This document shows, piece by piece, positions 49,327 to 58,167 of a DNA stretch of 64,000 nt (positions are counted from its first letter, which is position 1; every line of letters starts with the position of its first letter). Location of the stretch: assembly GCF_019468465.1 (NCBI RefSeq), contig NZ_CP080519.1, forward strand, positions 10,347,001 through 10,411,000. Reading direction: 5' to 3'. The position numbers and the translations under genes were made by a program. Source of the stretch: Amycolatopsis sp. DSM 110486. GTDB taxonomy: Bacteria; Actinomycetota; Actinomycetes; Mycobacteriales; Pseudonocardiaceae. The notes under the pieces are model-generated. The model saw nothing but the letters and a program-made list of their open reading frames with translations. It made no database searches and was not told where the DNA came from.

Positions 49327-49355
49327 GCTCGGCGTCGTACCCGCGGGCGTGGATC

Positions 49356-51089
49356 TCAGTGCGAATCGCGCGGCACACCAGGGCCGCGGGAGCCGTGCAG
49401 GAAGTCGAAGTCCGCACCTTGGTGCGCCTGGGTCACGTGGTGCGTGTACAGCCACGTGTACCCGCTGACATAAGGCGATTCCGGCGCCGACCACTCCGCA
49501 CGCCGGGCCGCCAGCTCCTCGTCCGACACGTGCAGGGTCAGTGAACGCGCAGGAGTGTCCAGCGTGATCCGGTCGCCCGTGCGCACCAGCGCGAGCGGGC
49601 CACCCGCGGCGGACTCGGGGCTGACGTGCAGCACGACCGTGCCGTAGCCGGTGCCGGACATGCGGCCGTCGCAGATGCGCACGAGGTCGGTGACGCCGTC
49701 CTTGAGCAGTTTGGCGGGCAGGGGCACGTTGGCGACCTCCGGCATGCCTGGGTAGCCCTTCGGGCCGGCGCCGCGAATGACCAGGACGGTGTCGGCCGTG
49801 ACGTCGAGATCCGGGTCGTCGGCGACGCGGTGGTAGTCCTCGGCGGTGTCGAACACCAGAGCCGGGCCGGTGTGAGTGAGCAGCTCCGGCGAGGCGGCCG
49901 ACTGCTTGATCACCGCGCCGTCGGGCGCGAGGTTCCCGGTGAGCACGGCCGTGCCCGAACCCGTGGGCTGGAACGGCTCGGCCACCGGGGTGATCACCTC
50001 GTCGTTCCAGCACTCGGCGTCGGACACGTTGTCGGTCAAGGACTTCCCGGTCACCGTGACCGTGCCGGGGTGCAGCAGACCGGCTTCGGCCAAGCGCCGC
50101 ACGACGACGGGCAGGCCGCCGGCGTAGCAGAAGTCCTCCATCAGGAACTTGCCCGACGGCATGAGGTTCACGAGCGTCGGCACGTCGCGGCCCAGCGCGT
50201 CGAAGTCCGCCATCTCCAGCGGCACGCCGACGCGGCCGGCGAGCGCCAGCAGGTGGATGATCGCGTTGGTGGAGCCGCCGATGGCCGCGTTCACCCGGAT
50301 CGCGTTCTCGAACGCCTCACGGGTCAGGATCGACGACGGGCGCAGTTCCTCGTCCACCATCGCCACGATCCGCTGCCCCGCCGCCTGCGCCGTCTCGAAG
50401 CGGCGCGCGTCGACGGCCGGCCACGTCGCCGAGCCGGGGAGCTGCATGCCGAGCGCCTCGGCGAGACACGCCATGGTGGACGCGGTGCCCATGGTCATGC
50501 AGTGGCCGTTGGACCGTGCCATGCAGCCCTCGGCGAAGAAGCACTCCTCCTGGCTCATCCGCCCGGCCTTGAGCTCCTCCTCGAACTTCCACACGTGCGT
50601 GCCGGACCCCACGTCCTCACCGCGGAACTTGCCGTTGAGCATCGGCCCGCCGGTCACCATCACCGCGGGAAGGTCCACGCTCGCCGCGCCCATCAGCATC
50701 GCCGGGGTGGTCTTGTCGCAACCGGACAGCAGCACCACACCGTCGAGCGGGTTGGCGCGGATGAGCTCCTCGACCTCCATCGCCATCAGGTTGCGGTAGA
50801 GCATGGCGGTGGGACGCATGAGCGTCTCGCCGGTGGCCATCGTCGGGAACACCAACGGGAACCCACCGGCCTGCCACACACCGCGCTTCACCGCCTCGGC
50901 CACGCGCGTCAGGTGCACGTTGCACGGCGCCAGCTCCGACGCACTCGTCGCGATCCCGATCACGGGCCGGCCGTCGAACACGTCCGAGCCGAAGCCCTGC
51001 GACCGCATCCACGACCGGTGGATCATCCCGGCGCGGCCCGACGCGCCGAACCAAGCCGCGCTGCGCCGCTCGCCCTGCCGTTGCTCCAC
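49356..51089 (-). CDS. IlvD/Edd-family dehydratase, sugar-acid type
   Basis: The 577-residue protein is an iron-sulfur dehydratase. Expected motifs are present: SGCDKTTPAMLMGAASVDLP with the first cluster cysteine, GCMARSNGHCMTMGTASTMA with another, and AIGGSTNAIIHLLALAGRVG. IlvD makes branched-chain keto acids from dihydroxy acids, whereas relatives of this length dehydrate arabonate or xylonate to 2-keto-3-deoxy acids. The neighbours (sugar ABC importer, LacI regulator, GH3 glycosidase) favour the sugar-acid role. GTG at 51089 has GGGAGG upstream. It is 65 bp downstream of the last ABC permease gene. Confidence 0.88.
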   Translation of the reverse strand: MEQRQGERRSAAWFGASGRAGMIHRSWMRSQGFGSDVFDGRPVIGIATSASELAPCNVHLTRVAEAVKRGVWQAGGFPLVFPTMATGETLMRPTAMLYRNLMAMEVEELIRANPLDGVVLLSGCDKTTPAMLMGAASVDLPAVMVTGGPMLNGKFRGEDVGSGTHVWKFEEELKAGRMSQEECFFAEGCMARSNGHCMTMGTASTMACLAEALGMQLPGSATWPAVDARRFETAQAAGQRIVAMVDEELRPSSILTREAFENAIRVNAAIGGSTNAIIHLLALAGRVGVPLEMADFDALGRDVPTLVNLMPSGKFLMEDFCYAGGLPVVVRRLAEAGLLHPGTVTVTGKSLTDNVSDAECWNDEVITPVAEPFQPTGSGTAVLTGNLAPDGAVIKQSAASPELLTHTGPALVFDTAEDYHRVADDPDLDVTADTVLVIRGAGPKGYPGMPEVANVPLPAKLLKDGVTDLVRICDGRMSGTGYGTVVLHVSPESAAGGPLALVRTGDRITLDTPARSLTLHVSDEELAARRAEWSAPESPYVSGYTWLYTHHVTQAHQGADFDFLHGSRGPGVPRDSH

Positions 51090-51154
51090 GCGAACCTCCC
51101 GTGCCCGGTGCCCGAACCCCCACTCCACCGCAGACCACGCGGTGGGGCAAGTGA

Positions 51155-51979
51155 TCAGCCCTTGACCGACCCGGTCAGCCCACCGACGATCCGTCGCTGC
51201 GCCACTACGAAGAACCCCAGCGCCGGAACCATCGACAGCGCGGTGAACGCCAGCACCCGCGCCGTGTCCTGCGAATACTGCGACTGGAACGTCGCCACGC
51301 CCAGTGGCAGCGTGAAGTGCGCGCTGTCGTTGAACACCAGCAGCGGCAGCAGGTACGCGTTCCAGCTCGTGACGAACGCGAGCACCGCCACCGTGGTGAG
51401 CGCGGGCGCCGAGAGCGGCAGCATGATCCGCCAGAAGAACCCGAGCCGGCTCGCGCCGTCGAGCACGGCCGCGTCCTCGAGCTCCCCGGGCACGGCGTGC
51501 ATGAACGGCCGCAGGATCACGATCGTCACGGGCAGCGAGAACGCCGCCTCCGGGATCGCGACGCCCAGCGGGTTCTCCAGCAGCCCGAGCTGGCGCAACC
51601 ACAGGTACAGCGGCAGCGTGGCCACGCCCAGCGGGAACAGCAGGCCGAGCGTGAACAGGACATACACGGCTTCGCGGCCTTTGAAGGCGTAGCGGGACAA
51701 GGCGAATGCCGCCATCGAACCCAGGCCCACGGCCAGCACCGTCGCGATCACCGCGATCAGCGCGCTGTTGCCGAGGAACCGCCAGAAGTCCGGGGAGGTG
51801 ACCACACTGCGGTAGTTGTTCCACACCCACGGCCCCGGCAGCCCGGCCGGATCGGTGTTGAGCTGCCCGTTGGTGCGGAAGCCGCCGAGCACCACGAACA
51901 GCAGCGGCACCACCGTGACCACCACGACGACGACCGCGGCCGCGTAGCCCGCGACCAGGCCCCAGCGCCGGCCCGCCAC
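51155..51979 (-). CDS. Carbohydrate ABC transporter permease (MalG-type)
   Basis: The 274-residue membrane protein has six helices and the MalG-type EAA loop AVPGELEDAAVLDGASRLGF, followed by FWRIMLPLSAPALTTVAVLA. The first helix begins LVAGYAAAVVVVVVTVVPLL. GTG at 51979 lies one base after the stop of the other permease. No ABC ATPase is in the operon, which is common for actinobacterial sugar importers served by a shared MsiK-type ATPase. It imports a sugar or oligosaccharide delivered by the lipoprotein encoded upstream. Confidence 0.93.
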   Translation of the reverse strand: MAGRRWGLVAGYAAAVVVVVVTVVPLLFVVLGGFRTNGQLNTDPAGLPGPWVWNNYRSVVTSPDFWRFLGNSALIAVIATVLAVGLGSMAAFALSRYAFKGREAVYVLFTLGLLFPLGVATLPLYLWLRQLGLLENPLGVAIPEAAFSLPVTIVILRPFMHAVPGELEDAAVLDGASRLGFFWRIMLPLSAPALTTVAVLAFVTSWNAYLLPLLVFNDSAHFTLPLGVATFQSQYSQDTARVLAFTALSMVPALGFFVVAQRRIVGGLTGSVKG

Positions 51980-51980
51980 G

Positions 51981-52946
51981 TCAGCCCACCACCCTGGTCA
52001 GCGCACCCGCGGTGTCACGGCGAAGCGCGAACCGCTGGTACAGCAACGCGAACACGAAGCAGACCGCGAACAGCACCACGGCGACCGCGCTGCCGAAGCC
52101 GAACTCGTAGCGCTTGAACCCGTGGTCCACGAGGTAGCTGGCCATCGTGGTCGACGCGTTGGCCGGACCGCCCAGCGTCATGATCCACACGAGGTCGAAC
52201 AGCTGCAGCGAACCGATCACGCTCAGGAACACCCAGATCCGGATCGTCGGGCCGAGCAGCGGCAGCACCACGTGCCGCGTGGTCTGCCACGCGGTGGCAC
52301 CGTCGAGCGCGGCGGCTTCCCGCAGCTCCGGCGGCACGCCCTGCAGGCCCGCGAGCAACAGGATGATGCCGAAGCCGAGGTACTTCCAGGTCATGACCAC
52401 GAACAGCGTGTACAGCACGATGCCCGGGTCCGCGAGCCACTGGTGCACGAGCCCGCCCAGGCCCACGCCGCGCAGCAGCTCGTCCACGAACCCGTTCGGC
52501 TGCAGCATGAGCAGCCAGATCACGGCGGTGATCGCCTCCGACAGCACGTACGGAGCGAACACGACCATCCGCAGGAACGTGCGGCCCTTGAGCTTGCGGT
52601 CCAGCAGCAGCGCGATGCCGATGCTCAGCGGCAGCTGGACCACGATCGAGAGCACGGCGATGACAACGTTGTGCGCGATCGCGCCACGGAACACCGCGCC
52701 GCCGAACGCGTCGGCGTAGTTCTGGAACCCGACGAAGTCCGTGAGCGGGCCGAACCCGTTCCACGAGTACAAGCTGTAGTACACCGCGATGCCGATCGGC
52801 ACGAGCACGAACCCGGCGAACAGCACCAGCGCGGGTCCGAGCAGCAGCGCCAGCTCGAGCCGGGTGCGGCCCCGGCGCCGCGACGGGCGCCGGGGTGCAC
52901 TGTGGACGGTCCGCGCGAGCGGCCGCGGCGGAGCGGGAGCCGCCAT
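51981..52946 (-). CDS. Carbohydrate ABC transporter permease (MalF-type)
   Basis: The 321-residue membrane protein has a 35-residue cytoplasmic basic N-terminus, then about six helices: LALLLGPALVLFAGFVLVPI with the periplasmic YSWNGFGPLTDFVGFQNYAD segment, and the EAA loop GVPPELREAAALDGATAWQT followed by LPLLGPTIRIWVF. These are the MalF/UgpA-type hallmarks. ATG at 52946 overlaps the stop of the binding protein gene by one base. It pairs with the MalG-type permease. Confidence 0.93.
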   Translation of the reverse strand: MAAPAPPRPLARTVHSAPRRPSRRRGRTRLELALLLGPALVLFAGFVLVPIGIAVYYSLYSWNGFGPLTDFVGFQNYADAFGGAVFRGAIAHNVVIAVLSIVVQLPLSIGIALLLDRKLKGRTFLRMVVFAPYVLSEAITAVIWLLMLQPNGFVDELLRGVGLGGLVHQWLADPGIVLYTLFVVMTWKYLGFGIILLLAGLQGVPPELREAAALDGATAWQTTRHVVLPLLGPTIRIWVFLSVIGSLQLFDLVWIMTLGGPANASTTMASYLVDHGFKRYEFGFGSAVAVVLFAVCFVFALLYQRFALRRDTAGALTRVVG

Positions 52947-54238
52947 CACTTGTTCCCGGTGGCGGCCTGGTTCACGGCCTGCACCACCGCTTCCGGGTTG
53001 CCCTGCCCCGCGAACAGGTTCGCGACGGCGTCGTTGAGCGCCTGCCCGACGGCGGTCGGGAACGCGCGGTCGAAGTACATCTGCACGTACGACGCCTTGC
53101 GCGTTTGCTCGGCCACGGCCTTGAGTGACTCGCTCTTCAACGACGCCACGGCGTCGGCGTTCACTGGCAGGCCCGAGCCGGCCTCGGCGATCTTCTGCTG
53201 CACCGGCGTGCTCGTGAGGTACTGCAGGAACCCGGCGCACGCGGCCGCGGCGCGCGTCGTGCACGAGAACCCGTCGCCGCCACCGAGCAGCACGGCGGGG
53301 TCACCCGTGCCGCCGGGCACCGACGGGAAGGGGAACCAGCCGAGCTTCGAGTCGAGGTCCTTGTCGTCGGTGAGCGAGGACATCGTGCTCGGGTCCCAGT
53401 CGCCCTGCAGCTCCATCGCGGCCTTGCCGTTGGCGACGAGCCCGGCCGAGCTGCCGGCGCCCTGCTGCGCCGGCGTGCCGTTGAACCCGGTCTGGAAGGG
53501 CTGCGTCGCGAGGAAGCCCTGCAGGTCCTGGCCGGCCTTGACCCAGCACGGGTTCTGCAGTTTCACGGCCGTGATCTCGTCCTTGAGCACCTGCGCGGAG
53601 CACGCGCGCACGGCGAAGTAGTCGTAGTAGAACGCGTCGGGCCAGCGGTCCTTGCCACCGAGCGCGATGGGCGCGATGCCCGCGGCCTTCAGCTTGCCGA
53701 TGGCGGCGTTGAAGTCCGCCATGGTCGTCGGCGGAGCCGTGATCCCGGCCTGGGCGAACAGGTCCTTGCGGTACCAGAACCCGACGACGTGCTGCACGTA
53801 CGGCACGCCGTACTGCTTCCCGCCGACCTGCCAGCCCTGCGCCGTCGGACCGACGCTCCCGATCCAGCTCTGCACCGACGACGTCAGGTCGGCCACGCGA
53901 CCCGATTCGACCTGCGAAGCCTCGTCCCCGCCGCCCCACTGCTGGTAGAGGTCCGGTGGCGTGTTCGACTGCAGCGCCAGCGGCACCTTCGTCGGGAACT
54001 CCTCGTTCTGGATCGGCTGCACCGTGAACGACACGTCGGGGTGCGCCTTGTGGTAGTCGTCGGCGACCTGCTGCCACAGCGACCGCACGGGTTCCGCGGT
54101 GCCGTTGTGCCACCAGGTCAGTGTGACCGGTCCCGACGCGGCGGCCGGGCCTTCGTCGCCACCTCCCCCGCACGCGGACAGCACGAGCGCGGCTGCCGCG
54201 ACGAGCGCGGCGAGGGGAAATCTCCGGCTGGGACGCAT
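52946..54238 (-). CDS. Sugar ABC transporter substrate-binding lipoprotein
   Basis: The 430-residue protein has lipobox LVLSAC (cysteine 23) after a typical signal, then the family-1 binding-protein fold: VTLTWWHNGTAEPVRSLWQQ, AHPDVSFTVQPIQNEEFPTK, LQSNTPPDLYQQWGGGDEAS, and later GKAAMELQGDWDPSTMSSL. It captures a sugar or oligosaccharide outside the membrane. It is the first gene of the importer operon and divergent from the LacI gene, with a palindrome between the two starts. Likely ligand, from neighbours, is a xylo-, arabino- or gluco-oligosaccharide. Confidence 0.93.
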   Translation of the reverse strand: MRPSRRFPLAALVAAAALVLSACGGGGDEGPAAASGPVTLTWWHNGTAEPVRSLWQQVADDYHKAHPDVSFTVQPIQNEEFPTKVPLALQSNTPPDLYQQWGGGDEASQVESGRVADLTSSVQSWIGSVGPTAQGWQVGGKQYGVPYVQHVVGFWYRKDLFAQAGITAPPTTMADFNAAIGKLKAAGIAPIALGGKDRWPDAFYYDYFAVRACSAQVLKDEITAVKLQNPCWVKAGQDLQGFLATQPFQTGFNGTPAQQGAGSSAGLVANGKAAMELQGDWDPSTMSSLTDDKDLDSKLGWFPFPSVPGGTGDPAVLLGGGDGFSCTTRAAAACAGFLQYLTSTPVQQKIAEAGSGLPVNADAVASLKSESLKAVAEQTRKASYVQMYFDRAFPTAVGQALNDAVANLFAGQGNPEAVVQAVNQAATGNK

Positions 54239-54334
54239 GACGGATCCACTCCTGACGACTTCGGCCGAGTTGGACGGGGCGTGACGGCACCCGGGATGGC
54301 GAAGAGTCTGCGCGCCCGAAATTCCCGTGTCAAT

Positions 54335-54348
54335 CGTTGTCGATAACG
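54335..54348. promoter_or_regulatory. Candidate LacI-family operator in the divergent sugar promoter
   Basis: CGTTGTCGATAACG is a near-perfect 14-bp dyad (CGTT-GTCGAT-AACG, with CGTT(G/A)TCGA(T/C)AACG symmetry) located 24 bp before the LacI gene start and 97 bp before the binding-protein gene. It has the central CG and the AACG/CGTT arms usual for LacI sites. It would let the LacI protein repress both transcription units. Confidence 0.6.
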
Positions 54349-54371
54349 TTTTACATCGCTAGGCTGAGCCG

Positions 54372-55391
54372 GTGCAGCCCCGTTCCCGTGTCACGATCCG
54401 TGACGTCGCCGCCCGTGCCGGAGTGTCGGTCGCGACGGTGTCCAAGGTGATCAACCAGCGCTACGGCGTCGCCGCCGACACGTTCGCGCGCGTCCGCGCC
54501 GTGATCGACGAGCTGGGGTACGAGGCGAGCCTCGTGGCGCAGAGCCTGCGCAACCACAAGACCAACGTGATCGGCATCCTCGTGGCCGACCTAGAGCCGT
54601 TCAGCACCGAACTGCTCAAGGGCGCGGCCGACGCGATACGCGGCACCGGGTTCGAGCTCGTCGTGTACTCGGCGGGCGGGCGCACCGGCGACCCGGTGGG
54701 CTGGGAGCGCCGGTACCTGTCGCGCCTGAGCGGCACGCTCGTCGACGGCGCGGTGCTCGTGACGCCCGCGGCCGAACTCGAAGGCCTGCCCGGAACTCCG
54801 GTCGTCGCGGTCGATCCGCACACCGGGCGCTCGCCGCTGCCGGCGATCGTCTCCGACAACCTGCGCGGCGCGCAGCTGGCGACCGAGCACCTGCTGGAGC
54901 TCGGGCACCGGAGGATCGCGCTGCTCGCGGGCCGGCCGGACCTGCAGTCCGCCCAGCTTCGCGAGACCGGCTACCGGCGCGCGCTGGCCGCCGCCGGCGT
55001 CGAGGTGGATGAAACCCTCGTCGTGGCCGGCGACTACGACGGCGAGCTGGCCGGCGCGTCGGCGCGGGAGCTGCTGACCCGCCCCGACCGGCCGACGGCC
55101 GTGTTCGCCGCCAACGACACCTCCGCGATCGCGACTCTGGCCGCCGCCGCGGCGCTGGGCCTGCGCGTACCGGACGACGTGTCGGTGGTCGGCTTCGACA
55201 ACATCCCCGAGTCGGCGCTGTGCACTCCCCCGCTCACCACGGTGCAACAGCCCATCCGCGAGATGGGCCACCGCGCCATCACCGTCCTCATCGGACTCAT
55301 CAACGGCGACCCCGAGGAGCGTGAGCCCGTGGTGCTCGACACGGAACTGGTGGTGCGCTCGTCGAGCGCCGCGCCGCGGGCCGGCTCGTGA
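54372..55391 (+). CDS. LacI-family transcriptional regulator
   Basis: The 339-residue protein has the N-terminal DNA-binding helix (VTIRDVAARAGVSVATVSKV then INQRYGVAADTFARV) and the periplasmic-binding-like ligand domain with VIGILVADLEPFSTELLKGA, LVVYSAGGRTGDPVG and DVSVVGFDNIPESALCTPPL. It should bind the dyad at 54335-54348 and be released by a sugar. GTG at 54372. It is divergent from the ABC importer and its stop overlaps the start of the GH3 gene as GTGA, so the regulator and hydrolase are translationally coupled. Confidence 0.94.
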   Translation: MQPRSRVTIRDVAARAGVSVATVSKVINQRYGVAADTFARVRAVIDELGYEASLVAQSLRNHKTNVIGILVADLEPFSTELLKGAADAIRGTGFELVVYSAGGRTGDPVGWERRYLSRLSGTLVDGAVLVTPAAELEGLPGTPVVAVDPHTGRSPLPAIVSDNLRGAQLATEHLLELGHRRIALLAGRPDLQSAQLRETGYRRALAAAGVEVDETLVVAGDYDGELAGASARELLTRPDRPTAVFAANDTSAIATLAAAAALGLRVPDDVSVVGFDNIPESALCTPPLTTVQQPIREMGHRAITVLIGLINGDPEEREPVVLDTELVVRSSSAAPRAGS

Positions 55392-57682
55392 CGACCGAGA
55401 CCGCGCCCGAGCCCTGGCGCGACCCGCGGCTGCCCGTGGCCGAGCGTGTCCGCGATCTCGTGGCCCGGATGACCACGCGCGAGAAAGTGGCGCAGCTGTC
55501 GGGAATCTGGGTCGGCATGGACTCCGGTGGCGAGGTCGCGCCGCATCAGCACGACTTCGCCCACGACCCGCCGGACTGGGACGCGCTCGTGCCGCACGGG
55601 GTCGGGCAGCTGACCCGCGCGTTCGGCACGCGGCCGGTCGACCCGGAGATCGGCGCGCGGGGACTCGCGCGGACGCAGGAGGAGATCGTGGCGCGCGGGC
55701 GCTTCGGCATCCCCGCCGTGGTGCACGAGGAGTGCCTCACGGGCCTGGCGGCGTGGCAGGCCACGGTGTACCCGGCGCCGCTGTGCTGGGGCGCGAGCTT
55801 CGACCCGGACCTCGTGTGGCGCATGGCCGAGAAGATCGGGCGGACGATGCGGGCCCTCGGCGTGCACCAGGGGCTGGCGCCGGTGCTGGACGTCGCGCGG
55901 GACCTGCGCTGGGGCCGCGTCGAGGAGACCATCGGCGAGGACCCGTACCTCGTCGGCACGATCGGCGCGGCCTACGTCGCCGGGCTCGAGTCGGTCGGGA
56001 TCGTCGCGACGCTCAAGCACTTCGCGGGCTACTCCGCGTCCAAGGCCGGGCGCAACCTCGCGCCGGTGTCGGTCGGGCCGCGCGAGTTCGCCGACGTGCT
56101 GCTGCCGCCGTTCGAGCACGCGCTGCGCGCCGGGGCGCGGTCGGTGATGAACTCCTACACCGACCTCGACGGGCTGCCGGCCGCGGCCGACCCGGAACTG
56201 CTCACCACGCTGCTGCGCGAGCGCTACGGGTTCACCGGCACGGTGGTGTCCGACTACTTCTCCGTGGCGTTCCTGCACGCCCTGCACCACGTCGCCACCG
56301 GAGCGGCGGACGCGGCGGGGCAGGCGCTGAGCGCGGGCATTGACGTCGAACTGCCCACAGTGGACTGTTACGGCACGCCGCTCCTGGCCGCGCTGGCCGA
56401 CGGCAGCGTCGAGGAGTCTCTTGTGGACCGTGCGGTGTACCGCGTGCTGACGCAGAAGTTCGAGCTGGGCCTGCTGGATCCCGAGTGGTCGCCCCACCCG
56501 GCCGTGACCGAGCTGGACGACGCCGAGTCGCGGGCGCTCGCGCGAGAGCTTGCCGAGCGGTCGGTGGTGCTGCTGTCGAACACCGGAGCGTTGCCGCTGC
56601 GTTCCGGTGTTCGGCTGGCGGTCGTGGGCCCCCGCGCGGACGAACCGGGCGCGATGCTCGGCTGCTACTCGTTCCCGATGCACGTCGGCGTCCACCACCC
56701 GGACGTGCCGTTCGGCCTCGACGTGCCCACGGTCGCCGAGGCGCTGCGGGAGTCGTTCGACGTCACCTTCGCCGAGGGCTGCGGCGTCACCGGCGGCACG
56801 GACGAAGACCTCGCCGCGGCCGTCGAGGCGGCCGCGGCGGCGGACGTCTGCGTAACCGTGCTCGGCGACCGGGCGGGCCTGTTCGGCGGCGGCACCTCCG
56901 GCGAAGGCTGCGACGCCTCGGACCTGCGCCTGCCCGGCCGGCAGGAGGAACTGCTCGAAGCGGTGCTGGCGACGGGCACACCCGTGGTGCTGGTGCTGCT
57001 GTCCGGCCGGCCCTATGAGCTCTCGCGCCAGGTCGAGCGCCTGGCGGCCGTCGTGTGCGGGTTCTACCCCGGGGAAGAGGGCGCGGCGGCGCTCGCCGGG
57101 GTGCTCACGGGCCGGGTCGAGCCGTCGGGCCGCCTGCCGGTGAGCTTCCCCGCCGCCGGGGCGACCCAGCCGTCGACCTACCTCGGCGCGGCGCTGGCCG
57201 CGCGCAGCGACGTCAGTTCGGTCGACCCCACGCCCGTGTTCCCGTTCGGACACGGTCTCACCTACCACCCGGCCACGTGGGTCTCGGTGGCCGGCGGGCC
57301 CGTGTGGCCGGCCGACGGCTCGTGCCGGGTGAGCGTGACGCTGCACAACCCGCACGACACGGAGACGTCGGAAGTCGTGCAGGTCTACCTCCACGATCCG
57401 GTCGCCGAGGTCGCACGTCCGCTGCGGCAGCTGATCGCCGCGCCGCGCGTGCCGCTCCCGCCCGGACAGACCCGCGTGGTGCACCTGGACCTGCACGCGG
57501 ACCTCGCCTCCTACACCGGGCGGGCCGGCGACCGGATCGTCGACACCGGGCCGGTGGAGCTGCTCGTGGGCCCGTCGAGCGCCGTCGCGCACACCGTGCT
57601 GGCGGTGCCGATCACGGGATCGCGGCGCGTCTTGGGGTTCGACCGCGTGCTCCAGCCGCGGGTCACGGTGGTCCCCGGCTGA
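55388..57682 (+). CDS. Glycoside hydrolase family 3 protein
   Basis: The 764-residue cytoplasmic enzyme (no signal peptide) has the GH3 N-terminal barrel with RDLVARMTTREKVAQLSGIW, GLAPVLDVARDLRWGRVEET, and the nucleophile D289 in TVVSDYFSVAFL. The GH3 C-terminal domain and a fibronectin-III-like domain (about 650-760: VSVTLHNPHDTETSEVVQVY) follow. Its order matches beta-glucosidases and beta-xylosidases. It presumably hydrolyses the oligosaccharide brought in by the ABC importer. GTG at 55388 overlaps the LacI stop. Specificity is not readable; xylosidase or glucosidase are both possible. Confidence 0.93.
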   Translation: MTTETAPEPWRDPRLPVAERVRDLVARMTTREKVAQLSGIWVGMDSGGEVAPHQHDFAHDPPDWDALVPHGVGQLTRAFGTRPVDPEIGARGLARTQEEIVARGRFGIPAVVHEECLTGLAAWQATVYPAPLCWGASFDPDLVWRMAEKIGRTMRALGVHQGLAPVLDVARDLRWGRVEETIGEDPYLVGTIGAAYVAGLESVGIVATLKHFAGYSASKAGRNLAPVSVGPREFADVLLPPFEHALRAGARSVMNSYTDLDGLPAAADPELLTTLLRERYGFTGTVVSDYFSVAFLHALHHVATGAADAAGQALSAGIDVELPTVDCYGTPLLAALADGSVEESLVDRAVYRVLTQKFELGLLDPEWSPHPAVTELDDAESRALARELAERSVVLLSNTGALPLRSGVRLAVVGPRADEPGAMLGCYSFPMHVGVHHPDVPFGLDVPTVAEALRESFDVTFAEGCGVTGGTDEDLAAAVEAAAAADVCVTVLGDRAGLFGGGTSGEGCDASDLRLPGRQEELLEAVLATGTPVVLVLLSGRPYELSRQVERLAAVVCGFYPGEEGAAALAGVLTGRVEPSGRLPVSFPAAGATQPSTYLGAALAARSDVSSVDPTPVFPFGHGLTYHPATWVSVAGGPVWPADGSCRVSVTLHNPHDTETSEVVQVYLHDPVAEVARPLRQLIAAPRVPLPPGQTRVVHLDLHADLASYTGRAGDRIVDTGPVELLVGPSSAVAHTVLAVPITGSRRVLGFDRVLQPRVTVVPG

Positions 57683-57770
57683 TAACTCGCTGAGAACTCC
57701 GGCAAACGGGACACTCCGCGGGCGCTCCCTGCGTTGAGCCAGGTGAACGACCCACCCTGAGGAGTGTGTG

Positions 57771-58046
57771 ATGAGCCTGATCGGAACGCTGGTCGGGTAC
57801 GTGCTGACCGTGTTCATCCTGCTGCTGATCGCGCGCATGATCCTGGACTGGACGCGCCTGGCGACGACCGGGCCGCCCTGGCTCGGGAAAGCGCGCTACT
57901 ACAGCCACCGCGCGACCGAGCCCGTGATCGCCCCCGTGCGCCGCGTGCTGCGACCCGTGCGCGCCGGCGGGCTGTCGATCGATCTCGCGTTCACCGTGGT
58001 GTTCTTCGCGGCGGTGATCGTGCGGTCGATCGCGTTCGCCCTGTGA
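57771..58046 (+). CDS. YggT-family membrane protein
   Basis: The 91-residue protein has two hydrophobic helices, GTLVGYVLTVFILLLIARMI and VVFFAAVIVRSIAFAL, flanking a basic loop with YYSHRATEPVIAPVRRVLRP and LSIDL, the YggT signature. YggT proteins sit near cell-division genes in many bacteria; function is poorly defined. ATG at 57771 is chosen because GAGGAG lies eight bases before it; a GTG three bases upstream is also in frame. The gene is short, alone, and closed by a hairpin. Confidence 0.88.
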   Translation: MSLIGTLVGYVLTVFILLLIARMILDWTRLATTGPPWLGKARYYSHRATEPVIAPVRRVLRPVRAGGLSIDLAFTVVFFAAVIVRSIAFAL

Positions 58047-58048
58047 CG

Positions 58049-58079
58049 GCTGCCCCTCACCGCCCGGGCGAGGGGCAGC
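58049..58079 (+). terminator. Hairpin after the YggT gene
   Basis: GCTGCCCCTC and GAGGGGCAGC form a perfect 10-bp stem with an eleven-base G/C-rich loop, three bases after the stop. There is no T-tract. It lies in the gap before the next gene on the same strand. Confidence 0.55.
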
Positions 58080-58167
58080 ACCTCACGGCCTGCGCGAAAT
58101 CGGTCCGGATGCCGGGAAAACACCACCTCGTCCCGCTTCCTGGTACGGCTACCTGTCGGGGGCCGGG

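Noticed and set aside
55034..57838. 934-codon open frame antisense to the LacI and GH3 genes.
   Set aside because: Composition is Arg/His/Gly-rich and lacks domains; the sense strand has clear LacI and GH3 motifs.
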